NCBI GenBank assembly: GCA_030429485.1
Contig: JAUIFD010000009.1
Location: 1-41,096 of the forward strand
Direction of reading: 5' to 3'
Length of the DNA: 41,096 nucleotides
Source: Phycisphaerae bacterium
GTDB taxonomy: Bacteria > Planctomycetota > Phycisphaerae > Phycisphaerales > UBA1924
The notes below the pieces were generated by a model. It did no database searches. It saw only the letters and a list, made by a program, of their open reading frames with translations, and was not told the DNA's origin. Of the stretch, positions 34,554 to 41,096 are shown one piece after another (position 1 is the first letter of the stretch; each line of letters begins with the position of its first letter). The translations under genes and the position numbers were made by a program.

Positions 34554-35093
34554 TTGAGCCCCGAGCCCACCGATCAGGAACTGCTCGACGCGATCGCTCG
34601 CGCCGATGATGGCGAGGGGGCGTTTGCGGCGCTCTACGAACGGCACAAGACGTTCGCGATGCGCGTGGGGCGGCGGTTTGCCGGGGACGAGGCGGGGGCG
34701 GCCGACGCGGTGCAGGAGGCGTTTCTGGCGCTCATGCGCAAGGCGCGGCGCGGGATGCGCCTGCGCGGGAAGCTCACGACCTGGCTCTATCCCGTTGTGC
34801 GCAATCACGCGGCGCGCGCGCGCGAACGCAGGCGGCTTGCGCCTCCGGTGGGTGACGAGCCGGCGGCCGTGGCGGACGAGGGTGATGACCTGGCGTCAGT
34901 ACGCGGGGCGGTGGATGCGCTGGATGAGTCGGCGCGAGAGGTGGTGATGCTGCGCGTGGTCGAGGGGCTGAGCGTGGCAGAGACCGCGGCGGCGCTCGGC
35001 ATCGCAGAGGGAACGGTCAAGAGTCGGCTCCACGCGGCGGTGCGCACGCTGCGGGCGGACCCGCGACTTCGGGCGTACTTCGACGCTGGCTGA
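34554..35093 (+). CDS. ECF-type RNA polymerase sigma factor
   Basis: A sigma-70 family factor of the extracytoplasmic-function type with only regions 2 and 4. Region 2 is seen around FAALYERHKTFAMRVG, then DAVQEAFLALMRKA and LTTWLYPVVRNHAARARE. Region 4 is DESAREVVMLRVVEGLSVAE, then the helix-turn-helix AALGIAEGTVKSRLHAAV. The start is uncertain: TTG at 34554 (179 aa, beginning SPEPTDQELL) is used; GTG at 34521 would add 11 residues and begin 11 nt after the tRNA. It heads a run with a membrane protein whose cytoplasmic head could be its anti-sigma factor, and exported proteins that are likely its targets (inference). Confidence 0.92.
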   Translation: MSPEPTDQELLDAIARADDGEGAFAALYERHKTFAMRVGRRFAGDEAGAADAVQEAFLALMRKARRGMRLRGKLTTWLYPVVRNHAARARERRRLAPPVGDEPAAVADEGDDLASVRGAVDALDESAREVVMLRVVEGLSVAETAAALGIAEGTVKSRLHAAVRTLRADPRLRAYFDAG

Positions 35094-35173
35094 CGCGCGG
35101 TGTGGTCCGGGGGCTGGCGATATTCCCGCGAATGGCGTGAACCGAGGGCTCGGCTCGCGGGACTCACTCTTGG

Positions 35174-35743
35174 ATGACCGATCGAAGGCCGCCAATCCGC
35201 GACGAGGGCGAGATACCGGACCGGCTCGCCGAGGATCTGCGCCGGGCGTATGCGCCGATGGGCAGGACGAGCAATCGGCTTGATCGGGCGGTCCTTGACG
35301 CCGCGAACGCCGAACTCGGGCGAGCACACCGGCTCGCGTTTCCGCGATGGGCTGTGGGCGGGGCGCTCGCAGCAGCGGCGGCGCTCGTGTTGGGTGTCGG
35401 GCTCTGGGGGATGCGGAGCGCGGGTCGACCGAAAGCCCTCCCGCCGGTCGCGCAGGCGCCGGCGAGCGCACTGCCAGAGCTGCTCGACAGGGAGGCGTTG
35501 GCCGACGCGGGGATTGCCGCTGCGGAGGCCGATCCCGCGGATCTCAACGGCGATGGGCGGACGGACATCCTCGACGCGCTGATCCTCGCTCGGGCAGTTG
35601 AGCAGCGGGCCGACGGGCGCACAAGGGCCCGCACCGCGACGATCACGGCCGAGCTCGATCTCAACGGCGACGGCGCGAGCGATGCGGCGGATGTGGAGGC
35701 GCTCGCGGCCCGCATTGTCGCGCTCGGGAGGGTGGCGGGGTGA
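35174..35743 (+). CDS. Single-span membrane protein with external dockerin-type EF-hand repeats, anti-sigma-like position
   Basis: A 189-aa protein with a soluble ~55-residue N-terminal head (IPDRLAEDLRRAYAP), one membrane helix at about 58-80, a Pro/Ala-rich linker, and two calcium-loop repeats: DLNGDGRTDILD (123-134) and DLNGDGASDAAD (162-173), each followed by a helix (ALILARAVE; VEALAARIVAL). This is the arrangement of a type I dockerin. With positive residues before the helix, the dockerin should be outside the membrane. Its position right after an ECF sigma gene suggests the head acts as an anti-sigma, but no zinc (ZAS) motif is seen. It overlaps the next gene by GTGA. Confidence 0.8.
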   Translation: MTDRRPPIRDEGEIPDRLAEDLRRAYAPMGRTSNRLDRAVLDAANAELGRAHRLAFPRWAVGGALAAAAALVLGVGLWGMRSAGRPKALPPVAQAPASALPELLDREALADAGIAAAEADPADLNGDGRTDILDALILARAVEQRADGRTRARTATITAELDLNGDGASDAADVEALAARIVALGRVAG

Positions 35744-36264
35744 GGCGGCGTGCGGCGCTCATCGCGTACGTGGTGGGTGCGCTCGGGGCGCTGGCGTGGC
35801 GCGCGGCGCCGGGGCAGGAGGGGGGCGCCCCGGACGCTGCGCCCGTGCGGGAGGTGCAGGACGTCGCGCCGGAGGGGCTGCAGTTCATCGCGATCGATGT
35901 GTATGTGGACTCGGGCGAGCGGGAGCTCGGCGCATGGCAGGTGGAGGTGACGAGCGACTCGCCCGAGGCGAAGCTCGTGGGTGTCGAGGGCGGGGCCCAC
36001 GCGGCGTACGCGGAGCCGCCCTACTACGACCCGGCGGCGCTGCATGAGTCTGACGCGTTTGACCGCGTGGTGATCGCGGCGCTCTCGACGGCGGACGAAC
36101 TGCCGACGGGGCGGACGCGCGTGGCGCGCCTGCACTTCATGGTGGAGGGCGAGCCGGGGTTCAGGGTGAAGCTCATGGCGGCGGGCGCGCGCGACGCGAC
36201 GCCGATCGGCGCGGGCGTGTTCTTCGAACAGACGACTACGGGAACTGTGGAGGGCGGTGCATGA
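35740..36264 (+). CDS. Secreted cohesin-like protein
   Basis: A 174-aa protein from a GTG (35740) overlapping the preceding stop by GTGA. An N-terminal signal segment (MRRRAALIAYVVGALGALAW) is followed by one domain (about 45-165) with the strand pattern of cohesin modules: FIAIDVYVDSGERELGAWQV, then SPEAKLVGVEGG, a variable loop, FDRVVIAALST, and RVARLHFMVEGEPGFRVKL. Cohesins bind dockerins, and the upstream gene encodes dockerin repeats. The assignment rests on pattern only; other Ig-like surface domains are possible. The next gene begins with an ATGA overlap. Confidence 0.65.
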   Translation: MRRRAALIAYVVGALGALAWRAAPGQEGGAPDAAPVREVQDVAPEGLQFIAIDVYVDSGERELGAWQVEVTSDSPEAKLVGVEGGAHAAYAEPPYYDPAALHESDAFDRVVIAALSTADELPTGRTRVARLHFMVEGEPGFRVKLMAAGARDATPIGAGVFFEQTTTGTVEGGA

Positions 36265-38464
36265 AACGGTCATTTGTGGTGCTTTGTCTGGCTGTATGCG
36301 GGGCGCTGCTCGCCATCGCGGTGTCGGCATGCTCGGGTCCCGCAAAGAACAGCGTTGGGCCACCCGCGGCGGCGAGCCGCTATTCCGTGCCGCAGTCGGT
36401 CGCGGGTGGTGATTGGCCGGACCTCTCCCGGGGACCGCCGGATCCCGCGATCTCGGACTGGTTCTGCGGAACGGGCGGTCTCACGCTCTCAGCGCGCCCC
36501 GGCGGCAACTGGCCTGACGCGGCGCGCACCGGCAAGCCCTTTGTTGAGGACGAACTCTGGATCATCGTGCCGGCGGAGTGGTCGAATACTGACGACCAGA
36601 CGCCTGGGTGCGGATCGCTCGTGGCGTACTTCGGTGATCTCAAGGCGGACGTGCCTGTGCCGCTCGAGCACACGGACGTGCGGGCGAGCGTGACGGGGTA
36701 TGTCGCGTCGGTGCATGTGCAGCAGCGGTTTCACAACCCGTACTCCGGGAAGATCGAGGCGGAGTATGTGTTTCCCCTGCCGCAGAACGCGGCGGTGGAC
36801 GGGTTTGTGATGACGGTGGGCGAGCGCACGATCCGGGGCGTGGTCCGCAAACGCGAGGAGGCGGAGCGCATCTACAACGCGGCTCGCGCGCAAGGGGAGC
36901 ACGCGGCGCTGCTCAACCAGGAGCGTCCGAACATCTTCACGCAGAAGGTGGCGAACCTGGAGCCGGATCAGCGGATCGACGTGGACATCACGTACTTCCA
37001 CACGCTCGCGTATGTGGATGGGTGGTTCGAGTATGTGTTTCCGATGGTCGTGGGGCCGCGGTACAACCCGGCGTCGGTCGGGAGCGATGGCGTGGGCGCG
37101 GTGGCGCGGTGGCGCGGGGTGAGCCGGGCGCGAGCGGGCAGGCGACGGAGGTGCAGTACCTGCGATCTCGCGAGCGCTCGGGGCATGACATCTCGCTCGA
37201 AGTCGCGATCGACGCGGGGATGGCTATTCGCGAAGTGCGCTCCGAGACGCACCGGATTGACGTGATGCGCGAGGGCGAGACGCGCCGGCGCGTGCGCCTC
37301 GCTGCGAGCGACTCGATCCCGAACCGGGACTTCGTGCTGCGGTATCGCCCGGGGGGCGAGGGTGTGCGCACGAGCCTGCTGACACAGCGGGGGTCGGACG
37401 GGCGGGGGTACTTCTCGATGATGCTCGTGCCACCGGAGGACCTGCGTGGGATGGAGCGGGCGCCGGTGGAGTTTGTGTTTGTGCTGGACTGTTCGGGGAG
37501 CATGCATGGCGAGCCGCTCAAGCAGGCCAAGGACGCGGTGCGTCGGGCGCTCGACTCCATGGAGGAGAGCGACACGTTTCAGATCATCCGATTCTCGAAC
37601 GATGCTTCGGCGCTGGGGGAAGGGCCGCTGGCGGCGACGCGCTCGAACGTCCGGGAAGGGAAGCGGTATCTCGACTCGCTCGATTCGAGCGGGGGGACTG
37701 AGATGATCGCGGGCATCCGGGCGGCGCTGCGCTTCCCGACGACGGGGCGCACGCGGTACGTGACGTTTCTGACGGACGGCTATATCGGCAACGAGGCGCA
37801 GATTCTGGGCGAGATGCAGCGGGAGATCGGCACGAGCCGCGTGTTCAGCTTCGGGATCGGTTCGAGCCCGAACCGCTTTCTGATGGAGCAGATGGCGCGC
37901 GTGGGGCGCGGAGCGGTGGCGTATGTGGGTGCGGGCGGCGATGCGCGGAAGGTCATGGACCTGTTCTTCGAGCGCGTGTCGCACCCGGGGATGACGGACC
38001 TCGACTTTGACTGGGGCGCGCTGGGGTCGGTGGAGGTCTACCCCGAGCGCGTGCCGGACTTGTTTCTCGGGCGGCCGGTGCTGATCACCGGCACGTTCAC
38101 GGGCGATCCGAACGCGATCGGGCGCGATCCGGTGCGCGTGCGGGGGCGCGCGGGATACTCGACGCGCGAGCTGACGATCGCGGCATCGGCATCGGCGCCG
38201 GACCGTGCGCTCGAGCACGTCTGGGCGCGTTCAAAGATCGGCGCGATCACCGCGAGCGCGTTCCGCGGCGATGCGCACGGCGAGTATCGCGAGATGATCG
38301 AGCGCGTGGCGCTCACGCACGGGCTGATGTCGGCGTTTACGTCGTTCGTGGCGGTGGACTCGCTCTCGTCGACCGCGGGCGAGTATGGGACGACTGTCGG
38401 CGTGCCGGTGCCGGTACCCGTGGGCGTGGAGTATCGCACGACCGTGCAGCCAGGCGGGGGATGA
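36261..38464 (+). pseudogene. VIT/VWA-domain lipoprotein, reading frame broken by an 8-bp duplication
   Basis: The gene starts at ATG 36261 (ATGA overlap; GGAGGGCGG upstream) with a lipoprotein signal, lipobox VSAC (Cys24). The first frame encodes a VIT domain (about 36660-37095; e.g. VHVQQRFHNPYSGKIEAEYV, then YVFPLPQNAAVDGFVM). It then runs off frame to a stop at 37265. The rest is in another frame (37117-38464): a VWA domain with MIDAS motifs VLDCSGSMHG (37482-37511), SSGGTEM and FLTDGYIGNE, and a C-terminal stretch. The two parts join exactly if one copy of GTGGCGCG at 37101-37116 is removed, giving 731 aa. It may be a mutation, a phase-variable switch or a sequencing error. VIT/VWA proteins act in surface adhesion or complex assembly. 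Confidence 0.85.
37101..37116 (+). repeat. 8-bp perfect tandem duplication causing the frameshift
   Basis: GTGGCGCG occurs twice in a row (37101-37108 and 37109-37116). With one copy, the frame from 36261 reads V-A-R-G-E-P-G-A-S-G-Q-A and continues to the stop at 38464. With two copies it shifts and ends at 37265. Confidence 0.9.
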
Positions 38465-38475
38465 GCATCAGCGGC

Positions 38476-38491
38476 ATGGCCGTCAGGCCAT
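38476..38491. terminator. Possible short hairpin between convergent genes
   Basis: ATGGCC-GTCA-GGCCAT, a perfect 6-bp stem in the 57-bp gap between the VIT/VWA gene and rpiB. No U-tract follows in either direction, so the terminator role is only suggested by location. Confidence 0.35.
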
Positions 38492-38521
38492 AGTCATCGG
38501 CACGTGAGCCGACTGCGGCCC

Positions 38522-38992
38522 TCAGGCATCCACCTGTGCGGTCGCGGGGTCGTCGCCTCGTTCGATGGCTTCGATGCGTTGGAGGCGGCGGGCGTGGCGG
38601 CCGCCCTCGAACTCGGTGTTGATGAACACGTCGGTGAGCTTCTCGATGAGGCGGTAGCCGAGGAGATCGCCCGAGAGGCACATGATGTTGGCGTTGTTGT
38701 GGGTGCGTGAGAGCTCGGCGGTGAGCTCGTCGGAGACGAGTGCGGCTCGCGCGCCCTTGACCTTGTTGGCGGCGATGGAGACGCCGATGCCCGTGCCGCA
38801 GACGAGGATGCCGCGATCGACCTCGCCGGTGGCGACACGGGACGCGACGCGGAACGCGGGGACGGGATAGTCGCATGGGCCGTCGGCGCACCCTTCGACG
38901 ATGGTCGCCTCGTGTCCAGCGGAGATGAGCCGGTCGCGCAACCGTGCGATCGCCTCGAACCCTCGATGGTCTGCGCCGAGCATGATCTTCAT
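38522..38992 (-). CDS. rpiB: Ribose-5-phosphate isomerase B
   Basis: A 156-aa RpiB/LacAB-family sugar-phosphate isomerase of the pentose phosphate pathway. Seen: MLGADHRGFE (4-13), DYPVPA (41-46), the catalytic Cys65 in LVCGTGIGVSIAANK, and RTHNNANIMCLSG (His98). The ATG at 38992 is chosen over one at 38998 because GGAGG (39000-39004) is 7 nt before it but only 1 nt before the other; it also gives a 4-nt ATGA overlap with the upstream gene's stop. It is thus translationally coupled to the YrdC/phosphatase fusion. Confidence 0.95.
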   Translation of the reverse strand: MKIMLGADHRGFEAIARLRDRLISAGHEATIVEGCADGPCDYPVPAFRVASRVATGEVDRGILVCGTGIGVSIAANKVKGARAALVSDELTAELSRTHNNANIMCLSGDLLGYRLIEKLTDVFINTEFEGGRHARRLQRIEAIERGDDPATAQVDA

Positions 38993-40101
38993 GCCCATGC
39001 CTCCTTCAATCGCGCGGCGATGAGCTCGCGCAAGCGCGCCGCGGTCTGGTCGTACACCTGCTGCGGAAGCCCGACCGGGTCGGGGATTTCACCGCCGTGA
39101 GGGTCGAGCAGGTCGGCCCGGGCGGAGGGATCGATCGAGCGGATGGCGTCGAGGTGATGATGCCCCATGACGTAGACCGCGTCGGCCTCGGCGAGCATGC
39201 GAGCGCTCACCGAGCGGGACCGCGCGGGGACCGCTTCGATCCCCATGGCGCGGACCGCGTGCAGCGCTTCGGGCGTGGTGGTTGCCCCCCCGCCCGCGAC
39301 CCCCGCCGATGTGATCCTGAACCTCACGCCGGGGACGCCGAGTTGCTCTGCTTCGTGGCGGGCGATCATCTCGGCCATCGGGCTCCGGCACGTGTTCCCC
39401 GTGCACACGAACAGTATGTGGTATTCGGCTGCCCGCGCGATCTTCGAGTTGCCCACGGCGCCTTCGGAAGCGACCGACCACGAACCGTCGCGTGAGAGCC
39501 GCACGGCGGTCGATGGCACACCGAATGGGGCGGGCCCGTCGTCGAGCACAAGCACGCCGGCCTCGGTCGCGGGGTTGCGCGCCGTCGCGGGGTCCCGGTC
39601 GGGCGACCACCCGGCGGCAGCCAGACGCTTCGCGATCGCGGGAACGCCGGCGAGCCCGAGCATCTCGAGCACAGTTGCGTGACCCGGAGCCCGGACGCTC
39701 ACGACGCCGCCGCGGTCGATGACGCCGCGCGGGACTCCCAGGGCGCTGACGCCCTGCGCAATCGCGGTCTCGTCGAGTTCGATCAGGAACCGGACGGCCC
39801 CCGGGAGCAGGCGACGGATGAGCATCCGGTGCAGTGGGAGCCGAACCTCGAACGCCTCCAAGACCGCTGCGCTCCCCGGAGCGTGCCAGCACTCGGGCTC
39901 CGGCCATTCACTGTGCGGTGGAGCAAGCTCGGCGATACGGGCAAGGGCCTGTTCCGAAGCCGCGCTGGCGAAGAGCCCGTAGAGCGTGTCCGTCGGGGCG
40001 ATGACGAGTTGCCCGTTCGCCAGAGCGGCGGCGGCGCTGGCGATGGCATCCCGCCGGGCTGCGGGATCAAGCTCGGCGAGCGTGAGGGCGGGGGTCACCA
40101 C
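38989..40101 (-). CDS. Fusion of a degenerate YrdC/Sua5-like domain with a low-molecular-weight (YwlE-like) phosphatase
   Basis: A 370-aa two-domain protein. Residues 1-~210 follow the YrdC/Sua5 plan (LVIAPTDTLYGLFASA at 32-47; GVPSTAVRL at 194-202), the domain that makes threonylcarbamoyl-AMP for tRNA t6A. The usual Lys-Arg motif after TDTxYGL and the TSAN-SG motif are not recognisable, so catalysis is doubtful. Residues ~228-370 are a low-molecular-weight phosphatase: P-loop FVCTGNTCRSPMAEM with Cys233 and Arg239, and general acid Asp341 in IPDPVG. Thr237 in the P-loop is the feature of protein-arginine phosphatase YwlE, where tyrosine phosphatases have Ile. GTG at 40101 (or 40098), with AGGGG upstream. 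rpiB follows by ATGA overlap. Confidence 0.85.
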   Translation of the reverse strand: MVTPALTLAELDPAARRDAIASAAAALANGQLVIAPTDTLYGLFASAASEQALARIAELAPPHSEWPEPECWHAPGSAAVLEAFEVRLPLHRMLIRRLLPGAVRFLIELDETAIAQGVSALGVPRGVIDRGGVVSVRAPGHATVLEMLGLAGVPAIAKRLAAAGWSPDRDPATARNPATEAGVLVLDDGPAPFGVPSTAVRLSRDGSWSVASEGAVGNSKIARAAEYHILFVCTGNTCRSPMAEMIARHEAEQLGVPGVRFRITSAGVAGGGATTTPEALHAVRAMGIEAVPARSRSVSARMLAEADAVYVMGHHHLDAIRSIDPSARADLLDPHGGEIPDPVGLPQQVYDQTAARLRELIAARLKEAWA

Positions 40102-40187
40102 GGCCCCTGAGTATCCCCCAAACGGGCACGGGGATCAATCCAAGGGCATTTCCCCGCACAGGGGCCTATCGTTTGCGTGGGATTCGA

Positions 40188-40233
40188 CGCCCCCGCCCTG
40201 CAACACTCGGGGGGAGCGGGGCGAACAGTGTTG
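40188..40233 (+). promoter_or_regulatory. Possible pseudoknotted leader before the pseudopilin gene
   Basis: Two interleaved inverted repeats: CGCCCCCGC (40188-40196) with GCGGGGCG (40216-40223), and CAACACT (40201-40207) with AGTGTTG (40227-40233). Their order A-B-A'-B' allows an H-type pseudoknot, 66 nt before the start at 40299. The second repeat is not GC-only and so is less likely to be chance; it could equally be a protein operator. Confidence 0.35.
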
Positions 40234-40298
40234 AGCGGGGGAGTCCGACCTTTCGGGGCCGATGCCTGTGCGCACCGGCGTAGTTAAGGAGCGCACCC

Positions 40299-41096
40299 AT
40301 GCGACCAACCGGCCGGAGTGGTTTCACGATTGTCGAGCTGCTCGTGGTGATCCTGATCATCGTGATCGTGGTCGCGATCGTGGTGCCGGCCTTGGGCGCT
40401 GCGCGCGAGGTCGCGCGAACCACCGCGACCCGGGCACTGCTCAACGATCTGCAGGGCGCGTTCGGGCAGTTCAGGACCGACAACGCCGATGGGTTGCCCG
40501 GGCACTTCTCGGTGAGCGAGATGGGCGCGGCGACCAACGACGCCTCGAGCAGCGGGCAGGGCTTCACCGCGCTTGAGAACGCGATGCTTGATCTCACCGG
40601 CGATGCGCAGTTCGCGTCGAGCGGCAACGGAATCATGGTCGGACCAGGCTCTGATCCAACCCAGCAGATCGAAATCGACCCCGAGCTCATCGGCACGGGC
40701 GACAACGTGTACTTTGCGCCCACAGGCGACAACATGGTGCTGCAGGACGCCCAGGGCGTGCAGAAGGTCGCGGCCAACGCCGATCACTACGCGGTTCCGG
40801 ATGTCGTTGACGCGTTCGGTAACCCGGTCTTGCTCTGGGTCGCGGACCCCGCGGCCCCAGAGCGCGCGGCGACCGTCGATCAGTTCGCAAGGGCGACATC
40901 GGACCAGACCGCGAAGTACTACTGGGCGAGCAACTCGGCCTTCCTCGCGGCGCCGGGACTCGGCAAGACCGGGACAGACCAAACCGCGGGCAGCCTGATC
41001 GGCGCGGGGCGGTCCAATATCGAGGACGCGTTGGGCGGACTACTGGGCAGCCCGTCGTCACCGACTCCGGCGCAGTTTGACGCGAGCAGCGTGCTG
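40299..41096 (+). CDS. Pseudopilin-like protein with type IV prepilin N-terminus (cut by window edge)
   Basis: The frame is open from the ATG at 40299 to the window end (266 codons, no stop). The N-terminus RPTGRSGFTIVELLVVILII is a prepilin signal: a basic leader, cleavage after Gly before Phe, and Glu at mature position 5, followed by a hydrophobic helix. The rest (ALLNDLQGAFGQFRTDNADG, then a long Gly/Ser/Asp-rich globular part) fits the type II secretion/type IV pilus pseudopilin style (PilE/GspG-like) that is abundant in planctomycetes. AAGGAGC (40285-40291) is the ribosome site. No other secretion gene is in the window; comEC at 14953 could share a competence-pilus role, but that is speculation. 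Confidence 0.88.
   Translation, partial: MRPTGRSGFTIVELLVVILIIVIVVAIVVPALGAAREVARTTATRALLNDLQGAFGQFRTDNADGLPGHFSVSEMGAATNDASSSGQGFTALENAMLDLTGDAQFASSGNGIMVGPGSDPTQQIEIDPELIGTGDNVYFAPTGDNMVLQDAQGVQKVAANADHYAVPDVVDAFGNPVLLWVADPAAPERAATVDQFARATSDQTAKYYWASNSAFLAAPGLGKTGTDQTAGSLIGAGRSNIEDALGGLLGSPSSPTPAQFDASSVL

Overview
The window is about 41 kb of GC-rich, gene-dense chromosome with no sign of mobile DNA. It most likely comes from a planctomycete of the Phycisphaerae/Phycisphaerales type. The reasons are: large secreted proteins ending in EF-hand dockerin-like tails (core motif INTNDFFAFLAAYQAGC, at 541-700 and 14785-14930), a TIGR03790-family protein, a eukaryote-type (GT3) glycogen synthase, and many GTG/TTG starts with 4-nt ATGA/GTGA/TTGA overlaps. 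The taxon is an inference from gene content; there is no rRNA in the window.

Layout. 1-6907 is on the minus strand: the N-terminal part of a ClC chloride channel, a secreted TIGR03790 protein, a glycogen-debranching enzyme and a GT3 glycogen synthase. Branching enzyme glgB diverges on the plus strand (6992-8878), so synthesis, branching and debranching sit together. Plus-strand genes follow to 14937: nhaA with a His-rich insert, a secreted dienelactone hydrolase-like protein, a small membrane protein and a 1055-aa purple-acid-phosphatase-like secreted protein. 14953-18713 (minus) holds a RibB protein with a degenerate RibA domain, translationally overlapped by comEC. 19004-21703 holds a conserved small protein, a strong bidirectional terminator, two tandem DUF1579 genes and an M48 lipoprotein protease. 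21730-23894 (plus) holds ubiE, a structured leader, a corrinoid-domain-like protein and a four-helix membrane protein.

23896-29104 is mostly minus: pyrF, then (beyond a plus-strand DUF971 gene) a five-gene run HEAT protein > membrane protein > mutY > zinc ribbon > VOC protein. From 29368 the plus strand dominates: an unknown protein, a UgpC/MsmK-type ABC ATPase, an unknown protein, a GT2 glycosyltransferase and a distant BshC-like protein. tRNA-Gln(CTG) (minus) and tRNA-Arg(CCT) (plus) lie in this part.

The most interesting stretch is 34554-38464: an ECF sigma factor, a single-span membrane protein with cytoplasmic head and external dockerin repeats, a secreted cohesin-like protein and a VIT/VWA lipoprotein, the last three overlapping by 4 nt. 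The VIT/VWA gene is broken by a perfect 8-bp tandem duplication (37101-37116); removing one copy restores a 731-aa frame. At the right end, rpiB overlaps a fusion of a YrdC/Sua5-like domain with a YwlE-like phosphatase, recalling the ywlC-ywlE-rpiB order of Firmicutes. The window closes with the start of a pseudopilin-like gene that has a possibly structured leader.
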